From: CALKZN01 sp964633815 | GTDB taxonomy: Bacteria; Pseudomonadota; Gammaproteobacteria; Arenicellales; Arenicellaceae | Reading direction: 5' to 3' | Assembly (NCBI GenBank): GCA_964633815.1 | Contig: CAZWHW010000015.1 | Coordinates: 1-40,894, forward strand | Length of the DNA stretch: 40,894 bases | Shown: piece after piece, positions 16,200 to 25,796 of the stretch | How positions within the stretch are numbered: position 1 is the stretch's first letter | Layout: each line of letters opens with the position of its first letter | Notes under the pieces: model-generated | Databases searched by the model: none | What the model saw: the letters and a program-made list of their open reading frames with translations, nothing else | What the model was told of the DNA's origin: nothing | Made by a program: the position numbers and the translations under genes

Positions 16200-18824
16200 A
16201 TGATTGACGCGAATTCAGCTGCAATGCTACCAAAACAAAATAACACGATTTATCTGAAGGATTATCAAGCGCCGCTATTTTCAATAGAATCAGTGAATCT
16301 GCAGTTTGACTTGATTCCAAATCGCACGCTGGTGACTTCGGTTTTGACAATTCAGGCTGAATCAACTGAACGTAAATTAGTACTGGATGGTGAACAACTA
16401 GAATTGTTAGAAATTACTATTGATGGCATAGCATTAACAGCTCAGCAGTATGAATATGATAAAAATCAGTTAACCATTGAAGCGGTTCCTGAAAAATTTG
16501 AATTGAAGACGGTGGTTGCAATAGAGCCAGAAAAAAACACGCAATTATCGGGGTTGTATCAATCCAGCGGTAACTATTGCACACAATGCGAAGCGGAAGG
16601 TTTTCGACGCATTACGTTCTTTTTTGATCGTCCGGATGTGTTAAGTGTTTTTAAGGTTAAAATCATTGCCGAAAAAACAGATTTTCCAGTATTACTTGCC
16701 AATGGTAATCCACAAGAATCTGGTGAGTTGGCTGATGGCAAGCATTTTGCCATCTGGGATGATCCACATCCGAAGCCTTCCTATTTGTTTGCATTGGTTG
16801 CAGGAAAATTGGAACAGGTGAGTGGAGAATTCATCACCATGTCTGGCAAAAAAGTAGCGCTCAATATTTTGGCTGAGCCACATAATATTGATAAATGTGA
16901 ATATGCTTTGGGGGCATTGATTCGCTCCATGCAATGGGATGAAGAGGTTTATGGTCGTGAGTATGATTTAGAAGTCTACAATGTAGTGGCCGTGGATGAT
17001 TTCAATATGGGCGCCATGGAGAATAAAGGCTTGAATGTCTTTAATTCTAAATATGTTTTGGCTCTGCCTGACACGGCGACTGACAATGATTTTGAAGGTA
17101 TTGAAAGTGTTATTGGCCATGAATATTTTCACAACTGGTCAGGCAACCGGGTCACTTGCCGCGATTGGTTTCAGCTAAGTCTCAAAGAAGGCTTCACCGT
17201 TTTTCGTGATCAAGAATTCAGTGGTGACATGGGTTCTCGCGGGGTGAAACGTATCAATGATGTCAATATTTTGCGTACGTATCAATTTAAAGAAGATGCA
17301 GGTCCAATGGCGCACCCTGTGCGCCCTGCTTCGTATGAAGAGATTAACAATTTTTATACAGTCACGGTTTATAACAAAGGTGCAGAAGTGGTGCGCATGT
17401 TGCACACCCTCTTAGGGGCTGACCAATTTCGCCAAGGAACAGATTTGTATTTTGATCGCTATGATGGCCAAGCTGTGACCACCGATGATTTTGTCCAGTC
17501 ATTAGCAGATGCCAGTGGGCGAGATTTGACTCAATTCAAGCGGTGGTACTCACAAGCGGGAACGCCCACTTTGCAGTTAACTGAAGATTATGTGGATGAT
17601 AGTTTTCACCTGACAGTGAAGCAATCTTGTCCTGAAACACCCGACAAGGTCGATGGCAAAGCGGTTGAGAAAAAACCATTTCATCTGCCACTACGCATCC
17701 GTTTGCTGTCGGAACAAGGAGATGAACTCTTACCAGAAACTGTGCTTGAATTAACAGAAGCACAGCAAACATTTGAGTTTCATAATATTGCTGAAAAACC
17801 TGTGTTGTCATTTTTACGTGGCTATAGCGCGCCGGTCAAAATTCAATTAGAGCAAAGCACTTTGCAATTGGATTGTTTAATACGAAATGATGATGATCCC
17901 TTTGTGCGATGGGAAGCTATGCAGCAAAGAATGTTGGCTATTTTGTTAGAACAATATCGAAAAGGCGAAAAGCTCAGTGCTTTGCCGGATTCACTAGCTA
18001 GCTTATTTGTACAATTGTTAGAAGATGCGAAAAATGAAGATCCAGCAATTTTGGCGGCATTACTGCTATTGCCAAATGAAAGCTATCTCTCTAGCTTTTG
18101 CGAACCGATTGATCCACAGTCATTGCACCAAGTCCGAGAGTCTTTTGTTAGTTTAATTGCTCAACAGTGCGAACAACAATTGTTGCAAACCTATCAAGAT
18201 AATCACAAACCTCATTATGTTCTTAATGGTGAAGAAGCGGGCAAGCGTGATTTGAAGTGCGTTTGTTTGAATTATTTAATGAAATTGGGGAAAGCGGAAT
18301 ATTATGATCTAGCGAAAACGCAGTTTGATGCTGCAGATAATATGACTGATTCATTTATGGCGCTGAGTAGCTTGGTTAATTCAGCTTATGTAGAAAAATC
18401 TGTTGTGCTTGATGCATTTTATTCAAAATGGCAAGACAACGCTTTGGTGTTGGATAAATGGTTTGCCGTGCAAGCCGGAGCGAGAAATTTTGAGACATTC
18501 TCAGAAGTTCAACGACTATGCAGCCACCCAGCATTTAGCATGAAAAATCCTAATAAAGTACGCTCATTGATTGGTGCTTTTGCGCAAAATATGGGAGCGT
18601 TTCATCAAACTGATGGTGCAGCCTATCAATTTTATGCAGATAAAATTCTTGAATTGGATTCAATTAATTCACAAGTTTCTGCGCGACTGGTTAGCGCATT
18701 TAATGCTTGGAAAAGCTATGCGAAAGACTACGCTATGCTGATGCAAAAAGAGCTTAAGCGCATAGAAGCTCATGATGGTTTGTCGAAAGATGTAAGAGAG
18801 ATTGTTTCTAAGGCATTAGTATAA
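16200..18824 (+). CDS. pepN: Aminopeptidase N (M1 family)
   Basis: An 874-residue zinc aminopeptidase that removes N-terminal residues from peptides in the cytoplasm; E. coli PepN has 870. The GAMEN substrate motif is at 271-275 and the zinc site HEYFH at 307-311, with the third ligand Glu330 eighteen residues later. The C-terminal half has the DUF3458-type beta sandwich and helical domain of bacterial PepN (LIRNDDDPFVRWEA onwards). ATG 16200 is used; an in-frame ATG at 16224 is also possible and neither has a strong ribosome site. It follows rnm after 44 bases. Confidence 0.96.
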   Translation: MIDANSAAMLPKQNNTIYLKDYQAPLFSIESVNLQFDLIPNRTLVTSVLTIQAESTERKLVLDGEQLELLEITIDGIALTAQQYEYDKNQLTIEAVPEKFELKTVVAIEPEKNTQLSGLYQSSGNYCTQCEAEGFRRITFFFDRPDVLSVFKVKIIAEKTDFPVLLANGNPQESGELADGKHFAIWDDPHPKPSYLFALVAGKLEQVSGEFITMSGKKVALNILAEPHNIDKCEYALGALIRSMQWDEEVYGREYDLEVYNVVAVDDFNMGAMENKGLNVFNSKYVLALPDTATDNDFEGIESVIGHEYFHNWSGNRVTCRDWFQLSLKEGFTVFRDQEFSGDMGSRGVKRINDVNILRTYQFKEDAGPMAHPVRPASYEEINNFYTVTVYNKGAEVVRMLHTLLGADQFRQGTDLYFDRYDGQAVTTDDFVQSLADASGRDLTQFKRWYSQAGTPTLQLTEDYVDDSFHLTVKQSCPETPDKVDGKAVEKKPFHLPLRIRLLSEQGDELLPETVLELTEAQQTFEFHNIAEKPVLSFLRGYSAPVKIQLEQSTLQLDCLIRNDDDPFVRWEAMQQRMLAILLEQYRKGEKLSALPDSLASLFVQLLEDAKNEDPAILAALLLLPNESYLSSFCEPIDPQSLHQVRESFVSLIAQQCEQQLLQTYQDNHKPHYVLNGEEAGKRDLKCVCLNYLMKLGKAEYYDLAKTQFDAADNMTDSFMALSSLVNSAYVEKSVVLDAFYSKWQDNALVLDKWFAVQAGARNFETFSEVQRLCSHPAFSMKNPNKVRSLIGAFAQNMGAFHQTDGAAYQFYADKILELDSINSQVSARLVSAFNAWKSYAKDYAMLMQKELKRIEAHDGLSKDVREIVSKALV

Positions 18825-18867
18825 TAATGCCTTGACTCTTTATGTTAGAAATAGTGTTTTTAAGAGA

Positions 18868-19839
18868 TTAGAAAAGTAAGGCTTGAATGCCTTTAAAAAT
18901 TACCCATAGAATAAGGCCCAACAACACGGCTAATGTTGTATTAGTCAAATATTTGACGATCTTGTAGAGCACTATATTTTTCTCTTTCAGACTTTTGCTC
19001 CAACTGAGCGCCGGAATGACATTTTGGAAAACCTTGTTAGCAACACCGCGTTTATCGATATCGGTATTTGGGACAATAGATAAACGCATAAATAATTTAT
19101 AAGGTATATTCAATATCTTGCCAAACCAATTCATCGGGCGTTCGATATCACACATTAACAAAACGCGGTGTTTGTCTGAGTCGTTCCTAGCAAAGTGCAA
19201 ATAAGTGACATCGAACAGAACCGGTTCGCCGTCATGCCATACGTGACTTTGACCATCAACGTTTATAAAACAATCGTCTGATTCTGGAGTTTTCAAGCCC
19301 AAATGATAGCGTAATGAACACGCAAACGGATCTAAGTGACGGGTCAATTTTGAACCCGGCGGTAAAATAGAAAACATTGCACCATTCACCGCAGGCACTT
19401 GTTTTAATAGCTCAACACTTTTAGGGCAACTGGCTAGTGCTGAATCGTGTGTATAACCATACCAGTTCAAATAGAATTTGCTCCATCCATATTTATAGAA
19501 AGTACGAAAACCTACATCATAATAAGAAGAATTGTTTTCATCTTTGACTGAGTCAAAACTGCCTTGTTCCAGCAAGGCCAGCGCTTCGTCACGAAATACT
19601 TCCCAATTATCTTCGAGAATTTTTAAACCCTCTACGGTTTCGGTCGGGATAAAAGGCGGTTTCGCTTTTTTTGGTGTAAACAGATACAACAAACAATTAA
19701 ATGGCGTGAAAATTGGCCAGCCTTTACGCAGATATTCTGACATGTTGTCATATCGAGTCACGCCCCGAAAACGATAGGCATATACCATTGATCCTATGCA
19801 GAATAAAACAATGATGATTAAGAGTGTATTGGCAAACAT
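18868..19839 (-). CDS. LpxO-like membrane Fe(II)/2-oxoglutarate hydroxylase (aspartyl/asparaginyl beta-hydroxylase family)
   Basis: A 323-residue protein with membrane helices at both ends (about 2-20 and 295-320) and a cytoplasmic oxygenase domain between. The iron ligands are readable as His168 and Asp170 (LTRHLDPFACSLRYHLGL) and His215 (VTYLHFARN), with His224-Arg225 for 2-oxoglutarate. This topology and length fit LpxO, which hydroxylates the 3'-secondary acyl chain of lipid A, and the N-terminal region (FTPFNCLLYLFTP) also resembles LpxO. Other members of the family act on proteins or peptides, so the substrate is not proven. It is encoded alone, divergent from the secreted protein at 20187. 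Confidence 0.8.
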   Translation of the reverse strand: MFANTLLIIIVLFCIGSMVYAYRFRGVTRYDNMSEYLRKGWPIFTPFNCLLYLFTPKKAKPPFIPTETVEGLKILEDNWEVFRDEALALLEQGSFDSVKDENNSSYYDVGFRTFYKYGWSKFYLNWYGYTHDSALASCPKSVELLKQVPAVNGAMFSILPPGSKLTRHLDPFACSLRYHLGLKTPESDDCFINVDGQSHVWHDGEPVLFDVTYLHFARNDSDKHRVLLMCDIERPMNWFGKILNIPYKLFMRLSIVPNTDIDKRGVANKVFQNVIPALSWSKSLKEKNIVLYKIVKYLTNTTLAVLLGLILWVIFKGIQALLF

Positions 19840-20186
19840 AGTTACGATTATTGGGTGATAGAGTTAACTTAAATTAGTAACTTTTATTACAGCACGCTGT
19901 GTATAGCGCTTATAGTGATAAAAAAGACAGCTAATTACCAGCTTTTTACAGATGAATTATGCAATTAATGTATCAATATTGAGCTGTTGAATGAAGATCA
20001 AGGTTTTAAGCGCAATTTTCTCCAAGACTCTAACCGTCGCTTTTTGGTTCGCTTGTTAATTTCCATTCAGAAACAGAAATATTAAAGGTGCAATTAAAGT
20101 GCTTTGTTTTAACTCAATGTAACTGTTCACTACAATAAACTATGGTAGTTTGACGGAACATAATATTTATACACAAAGGATATCCA
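19840..20186. other. 347-base divergent intergenic region
   Basis: The gap separates the LpxO-like gene (-) from the secreted-protein gene (+). It holds TTGACG (20150-20155) and CATAAT (20159-20164), but they are too close together to form one promoter. A 22-codon open frame starts at 19991 without a good ribosome site and is not called. The ribosome site AAAGGA before 20187 is clear. I see no RNA gene or repeat. Confidence 0.5.
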
Positions 20187-20639
20187 ATGAAATTGATTTT
20201 AAGTACCGCTGCAATGACTATTTTGTTTGCCAGCTTTCCATCTAATTACGCTTTAGCTGAAGAAAAGGTTTCAGCCAATATTGTGACAACCACTACAAAA
20301 GCATGCGGCTTTAATGAAACGAGCACACTGACGCTTACTTTGAATTCAATTGTTGAACAAGCTGAGCAAGCTAGAGATAAGATCAAAAAATACGAAGATG
20401 AGGTGCATCAATTAGCGCGTAAAGCAAAAGCTGATTCCGTAGAATTAACCCGCATTAATTTTTCACTGAACTCTAACAATCGCTTTCAACAAAACGATAA
20501 GAGTGACCATTATCGAATGAGTGGCAGCATTAGTTTCAAAATCGCACCTTATGAACAAGCCTTAAAAGTTTTTGATCAACTTAAAAGTAATGGCTACGTT
20601 GTGTCATTTAATGTCAGCAGTTATAAAAATAATTGCTGA
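20187..20639 (+). CDS. Secreted protein of unknown function
   Basis: A 150-residue protein I do not recognise. It has a signal peptide (about 1-24, ending SNYALA before EEK), so the mature protein is probably periplasmic. The mature part has a Thr-rich start, a charged, probably coiled helix (about 70-95, ARDKIKKYEDEVHQLARKAK), and an alternating beta-rich C-terminal half. The pattern faintly recalls SIMPL-domain (DUF541) proteins, but too little matches to assign it. Only two cysteines occur in the mature chain, one in KACGF near the start and one as the last residue, which could form a disulfide. Start supported by AAAGGA. Confidence 0.65.
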   Translation: MKLILSTAAMTILFASFPSNYALAEEKVSANIVTTTTKACGFNETSTLTLTLNSIVEQAEQARDKIKKYEDEVHQLARKAKADSVELTRINFSLNSNNRFQQNDKSDHYRMSGSISFKIAPYEQALKVFDQLKSNGYVVSFNVSSYKNNC

Positions 20640-20699
20640 TATATAACAAAATAAAAATATGTCAGCTATTCAATTTAAGACAGACAACGGAGCGCTGAT

Positions 20700-21167
20700 T
20701 TGAATATAAGACTTATGGAAGAAAATGACTTAGATAAGGTCGCAATAGTGCATGCCAATGCCTTTCCAAGGCAAGGACATTCAAAGGAATGGTTGTCTTG
20801 CACTTATAAAGCTTCTCCGAGAACGCTTTGTTTTGTTATTGAACAAAATAATAAGGTTCAAGGCTATATTATCTGGGCACAAAAAAGTGGCTTTCGTCCC
20901 GAGGCTGTTATTGAGCTTGAACAAATAGCTATTGATCCTAGACAACAAAATAAGGGGCTTGGTCAGTCCCTTATTGAGCAATCTTTATTACAGGTAAAAG
21001 ATCAGCTTTCTTCTTTAGGATCAAGAGTTAAACATGTTCTGGTTAGTACTAGGGCTGATAATCATGCACAAAGTATTTATCGTAAAGTTTTAGGTGCTGA
21101 GGTGGAGGCAACGATCGGCAATTTGTTTTCGGCTGATGAGGTTTATATGGTAGCTAGAAATGTGTAA
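20700..21167 (+). CDS. GNAT-family N-acetyltransferase
   Basis: A 155-residue acetyl-CoA-dependent transferase. The acetyl-CoA binding motif is visible as IAIDPRQQNKGLGQSLIEQ (Q-x-x-G-x-G/A type), followed by a C-terminal VSTRADNHAQSIYRKVLGAE segment typical of GNAT domains. The acceptor substrate is unknown. The start is TTG at 20700, supported by GGAG seven bases upstream; an ATG at 20715 is the alternative and would remove the first strand. It converges on groEL with a shared terminator. Confidence 0.8.
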   Translation: MNIRLMEENDLDKVAIVHANAFPRQGHSKEWLSCTYKASPRTLCFVIEQNNKVQGYIIWAQKSGFRPEAVIELEQIAIDPRQQNKGLGQSLIEQSLLQVKDQLSSLGSRVKHVLVSTRADNHAQSIYRKVLGAEVEATIGNLFSADEVYMVARNV

Positions 21168-21194
21168 AAACATATTAAATCTAAGTTAGTAAAC

Positions 21195-21225
21195 AAAAAA
21201 AGACCCGCACTAGGCGAGTCTTTTT
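21195..21225. terminator. Bidirectional terminator between the GNAT gene and groEL
   Basis: AAAAGAC-C-CGC / GCG-A-GTCTTTT forms a stem of 7 plus 3 bp around one C-A mismatch, with loop ACTAG. It is flanked by an A-run on the left and a T-run on the right, so it can terminate transcription of both convergent genes. Confidence 0.8.
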
Positions 21226-21264
21226 GAGTTTTGCGTTTGAGCAAACAGTTGCATTACTGCTCGT

Positions 21265-22905
<1,641 letters not shown>

Positions 22906-22958
22906 GTGTAAATCTCCGAATTTTTTTCGTAATAATTGTTAGTTTTTCTAACGGTTGA

Positions 22959-23246
22959 TTAATCAATGATGCCGACGATTTCGTCTTCTTTCATCACGAT
23001 CAGTTCTTCGTCATCAATTTTGACTTCTGAACCAGCGTATTTACCAAAAAGGACTGCATCGCCTTCTTTGACATCCATTGGTTGTACAGAGCCGTTATCT
23101 AATTTTTTGCCGTTACCAACTGCGACAACAATGCCTTGGCTTGGTTTTTCTTTTGCTGAATCAGCGAGGATGATGCCGCCAGCAGATGTCGCTTCTTCTT
23201 CGTTGCGACGAACTACGACGCGGTCTTGTAATGGACGAATTGACAT
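22959..23246 (-). CDS. groS: Co-chaperonin GroES
   Basis: The 95-residue lid of the GroEL chamber. It begins MSIRPLQDRVVVRRNEEE and shows the mobile-loop segment ATSAGGIILADSAKEKPSQG. GGAGG gives a strong ribosome site. It is first in groES-groEL, and the CIRCE element plus promoter lie about 75-100 bases upstream on the same strand. Confidence 0.99.
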   Translation of the reverse strand: MSIRPLQDRVVVRRNEEEATSAGGIILADSAKEKPSQGIVVAVGNGKKLDNGSVQPMDVKEGDAVLFGKYAGSEVKIDDEELIVMKEDEIVGIID

Positions 23247-23295
23247 TCGTAACCTCCAACAATTTATATCATTTAATTAGTTTTAGCACCTAGAG

Positions 23296-23322
23296 TTAGC
23301 ACTCCAGTGATGAGAGTGCTAA
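23296..23322. promoter_or_regulatory. CIRCE element (HrcA operator)
   Basis: TTAGCACTC, nine bases, GAGTGCTAA: both arms match the CIRCE consensus exactly. It starts at the last base of the groES -10 box and covers the expected transcription start, as HrcA sites do. HrcA would repress groESL until heat stress titrates GroEL. The hrcA gene is not in the window. Confidence 0.95.
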
Positions 23323-23350
23323 TAATAGGGTCGAACTTATCAATGTCAAG
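23322..23350 (-). promoter_or_regulatory. groESL promoter, sigma70 type with overlapping sigma32-like boxes
   Basis: On the minus strand TTGACA (23349-23344), a 16-base spacer and TATTAT (23327-23322) form a near-consensus sigma70 promoter. The same bases also read CTTGACA, 13 bases, CCCTATTAT (23350-23322), close to the sigma32 consensus CTTGAAA-N13/14-CCCCATNT. CIRCE directly follows. The sigma32 reading is an inference from similarity. Confidence 0.7.
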
Positions 23351-23443
23351 CAAAATAGCTTTATTTAAGTAAAAATTGAGTTACTTCTATACCTGATATC
23401 GGTAGAATTTATTAATTGATAAACAATAACTACGGAGGGATAA

Positions 23444-24916
23444 ATGGAGAGTTTGCATGACCTTGAAGTTTTGCTTGATTGTAAAAAGTCTAATTTAATT
23501 GTTATTGAAACAGAACGTGAAGGTTGCTTTATTGAAGGATTTAATCGAATTGCGGCTAGATCTCGCTTTGTTTTTTTCCATTGGACGGTGACAAAAGGCT
23601 TGATTCGTTTGGGTGATGGCTTTAAACATCAATCGCATAATCGTGATATCAATCAGTTGTTTGCACAAATTCAATCGACCAGCTTTCCCAGTGTGTATGT
23701 GTTAGTCGATTTTCATCATTTTTTGGTTGATCCAGTGGCTATTCGCCATGTCAAAGATGCATTGGTCAATAATCCTGAACATACTATAGTGATGCTGTCC
23801 CCTTCGGTGGATTTGCCTGAAGATTTGCACAACATAGCAGTGCACTATAAATTGCCATTGCCAACACAGGCAGAGTTGAAAACTTTGGTGAGTGAGCTAG
23901 CTGAACGTTGGTATCAAGAAAATAAAGTTAAAGTGAGATCATCAGATAAGCGCATTGCTAAACGTTTGGTGGAAAATTTGTGTGGATTATCAATTAAGGA
24001 TGCAAGACGTTTAGCCGAACATGCTATTTTCAATGATGGCGTTATTTCACAGCAAGATATTGCTAAAATTAATCAGGAGAAGTTTGAACTTCTGAATAAG
24101 AATAACGTTTTGAGCTATGAACTGGATTTTGAAGAGCTTGACAACATTGCCGGTTTTGAAAATTTAAAAGAATGGCTGGAAATTCGTCGCAAAGTGTTTA
24201 GTGGTGAATTGGACCTGCCAGGCAATGATATTCCTAAAGGCATGCTGCTATTGGGAGTGCAAGGTTGTGGTAAAAGTTTGGCAGCCAAAGCGGTGGCAGG
24301 TTCATGGCATTTGCCCTTGTTATATATGGATTTCGGCGCGCTATATAATCGCTTTATTGGTCAAACCGAAGAGAATATGCGTTCCGTATTGGACATTGCT
24401 GAACATATGGAGCCTTGCGTGTTATGGATGGATGAAATTGAAAAAGGTTTGTCCGCGGTGTCAAACAATGATGATATTTCCAAGCGCTTATTAGGCACTT
24501 TTTTGACATGGTTAGCGGAGAACAAATCGAAGGTGTTTGTGGTGGCTACGGCTAATGATGTTACCGCGTTACCGCCTGAATTGATGCGCAAGGGTCGTTT
24601 TGATGAAGTGTTTTTTGTGGATTTGCCTACTTTGCCAGAAAGAGAAGAAATCTTAAAAGTACATTTACGTCGGCGTGAATTGTCCGCAGATAGTCTGGAA
24701 TTATTGCAAGTTGCAGAGGCGTGTGAGGGCTTTTCAGGAGCAGAGATTGAACAAGTAATCGTATCTGCAATTTATTCTACTTATGCGAAAGAGACGGCAC
24801 TAAGCACGGAAGACTTACTCAAAGAGGTTGCTCGAACTCGGCCTCTTTCGGTGCTAATGGCAGAAAAAATACATGGACTTCGAACATGGGCAGAACATCG
24901 CGCGGTGAAAGTTTAG
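23444..24916 (+). CDS. AAA+ ATPase, Ycf46-like
   Basis: A 490-residue protein resembling the Ycf46 group of AAA proteins found in cyanobacteria, plastids and scattered proteobacteria. The N-terminal 230 residues form a Ycf46-type domain of unknown function. The AAA domain has Walker A GVQGCGKS (271-278), Walker B CVLWMDE (325-331), sensor-1 ATAND, and two arginines (Arg382, Arg385 in ELMRKGRFDEVF) placed as arginine fingers, followed by the helical lid with GFSGAEIEQ. It should be an active ring-forming remodeller; the substrate is unknown. A GGAGGG ribosome site supports ATG 23444. It is divergent from groES, sharing a roughly 200-base upstream region. Confidence 0.85.
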   Translation: MESLHDLEVLLDCKKSNLIVIETEREGCFIEGFNRIAARSRFVFFHWTVTKGLIRLGDGFKHQSHNRDINQLFAQIQSTSFPSVYVLVDFHHFLVDPVAIRHVKDALVNNPEHTIVMLSPSVDLPEDLHNIAVHYKLPLPTQAELKTLVSELAERWYQENKVKVRSSDKRIAKRLVENLCGLSIKDARRLAEHAIFNDGVISQQDIAKINQEKFELLNKNNVLSYELDFEELDNIAGFENLKEWLEIRRKVFSGELDLPGNDIPKGMLLLGVQGCGKSLAAKAVAGSWHLPLLYMDFGALYNRFIGQTEENMRSVLDIAEHMEPCVLWMDEIEKGLSAVSNNDDISKRLLGTFLTWLAENKSKVFVVATANDVTALPPELMRKGRFDEVFFVDLPTLPEREEILKVHLRRRELSADSLELLQVAEACEGFSGAEIEQVIVSAIYSTYAKETALSTEDLLKEVARTRPLSVLMAEKIHGLRTWAEHRAVKV

Positions 24917-24939
24917 CCTTTATAAAAAGGCTTCGTGCG

Positions 24940-25401
24940 TTATTTTTCTTTGTATTCGCCTTCAATCACATTATTGTTGTTATTGGTTGTTTGTGTTCGA
25001 GAAGAATATGATTGGTTTTGGAAACCAGTTTTGCTAACGCGAAAAATTGAGTGAGCAACTGCTTTCTTGATCATGACTTTGCGGATAGGAGGGATTAGGC
25101 ATGCAAAACCAAACGCATCTGTAACAAAACCTGGTGTGAGTAATAAGGCTCCTGCCACTAGTATAAATGCACCTTCTGCCATTTCCATGGCGATATTTTG
25201 ACCTTGGGGTGCACCGCTCAGCCCTGAACGGATGTTTTGCAATTTTTCTAAACCTTGGGCACGAAAGAGTTTATAGCCTATCACTGCGGTGATTAAAATA
25301 ATGCCTATGGTGGGCAAGGCGCCAATTAAACTGCCAATTTCTATGAGAACATAGATTTCAATAACAGGTAGTAAGACAAACAAAAGGAATAAAAATATCA
25401 T
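24940..25401 (-). CDS. fxsA: FxsA family membrane protein
   Basis: An inner-membrane protein with two N-terminal helices (about 2-40) and a third hydrophobic segment with the family signature LLLTPGFVTDAFGF (about residues 81-94), then a basic/Asn-rich tail. In E. coli FxsA overproduction relieves exclusion of phage T7 by plasmid F, and the gene lies close to groESL; here it is also near groESL, with the AAA ATPase between. The frame opens with GTG at 25404 directly before ATG at 25401. I use the ATG because a predicted -10 would place the transcript start at or next to it. No Shine-Dalgarno is visible. Confidence 0.85.
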   Translation of the reverse strand: MIFLFLLFVLLPVIEIYVLIEIGSLIGALPTIGIILITAVIGYKLFRAQGLEKLQNIRSGLSGAPQGQNIAMEMAEGAFILVAGALLLTPGFVTDAFGFACLIPPIRKVMIKKAVAHSIFRVSKTGFQNQSYSSRTQTTNNNNNVIEGEYKEK

Positions 25402-25407
25402 CACTTC

Positions 25408-25435
25408 AATATAAGGACTTTGTTTGTAGTTTCAA
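25408..25435 (-). promoter_or_regulatory. Possible fxsA promoter giving a leaderless mRNA
   Basis: On the minus strand TTGAAA (25435-25430), a 16-base spacer and TATATT (25413-25408) form a good sigma70 pair. The expected +1, seven bases after the -10, coincides with the ATG at 25401. The absence of a ribosome site fits a leaderless transcript. Confidence 0.45.
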
Positions 25436-25446
25436 GAAAATCAAAA

Positions 25447-25604
25447 AATAAAAAAAAGTCGCCGCAATATATAACGGCGACTTTTCTTAGGGTGTAAACA
25501 TTTGTAGTACATTCCATTAACACAAATGCTTTACGTCTGATTATCGAATGGGAGTTGGGGATGACTCTCAGACGCAAAAATAACAATCAACAATAATTAA
25601 TTGC
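25447..25604 (-). ncRNA. Candidate structured small RNA upstream of fxsA
   Basis: On the minus strand three hairpins follow one another. The first is GCGTCTGA/TCAGACGT (25575-25533), enclosing a GAGT/ACTC stem with loop CATCCCCA. The second is AAGCATTTGT/ACAAATGTTT (25531-25496). The third is AAAAGTCGCCG/CGGCGACTTTT (25485-25454), followed by a T-rich run. Two pairs are G-U on this strand but would be A-C mismatches on the other, so the RNA should be read on minus. A -10 like TATAAT (25616-25611) puts the 5' end near 25604, for a length of about 155 nt. I match it to no known RNA family. It could alternatively be a leader controlling fxsA. Confidence 0.6.
25454..25485 (-). terminator. Strong intrinsic terminator of the candidate small RNA
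   Basis: A perfect 11-bp stem AAAAGTCGCCG/CGGCGACTTTT with a 10-base loop. On the minus strand it is followed by eight T in total and then more T-rich sequence; on the plus strand only four T follow. It lies about 53 bases before fxsA and does not follow any convincing minus-strand gene. Confidence 0.8.
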
Positions 25605-25610
25605 TATTTG

Positions 25611-25643
25611 ATTATACTATACACCTCATACACTCCATATCTA
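25611..25643 (-). promoter_or_regulatory. Possible promoter of the candidate small RNA
   Basis: On the minus strand a consensus -10 TATAAT (25616-25611) overlaps an alternative TATAGT (25621-25616), which has TAGATA (25643-25638) 16 bases upstream as a four-of-six -35. The -10 is good but the -35 is weak. Confidence 0.35.
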
Positions 25644-25701
25644 TAACAAAATGTAACAAATGCGAAGTAATTACGAAAATAATTACATTGATTTAGTGTT
25701 T

Positions 25702-25754
25702 GTTGTGATTACAACGTTATTCAGATCATTATTTTTTAAGATTTTGCGTATAAT
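25702..25754 (+). promoter_or_regulatory. Possible purD promoter region with inverted repeat
   Basis: A consensus -10 TATAAT lies at 25749-25754, 42 bases before purD. No good -35 is seen at the normal distance. An inverted repeat GTTGT-GATT-ACAAC (25702-25715) lies upstream and could be an operator; it does not resemble the E. coli PurR box. Confidence 0.35.
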
Positions 25755-25796
25755 TGGCATACTCAACGGAACAAATAGTTAATACATTTTTATTAT

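Noticed and set aside
19991..20059. A 22-codon frame, MKIKVLSAIFSKTLTVAFWF and two more residues
   Set aside because: It looks slightly signal-like, but is very short and has no good ribosome site or promoter; not enough to call a gene.
24915..24932. AGCCTTT-ATAA-AAAGGCT hairpin between the AAA+ gene and fxsA
   Set aside because: A 7-bp AT-rich stem with no adjacent T-run; it may slow polymerase but the evidence is too thin to call a terminator.
25401..25586. A 61-codon minus-strand frame upstream of fxsA
   Set aside because: It runs through all three hairpins of the candidate small RNA, including the terminator, has no ribosome site, and lacks protein-like features.
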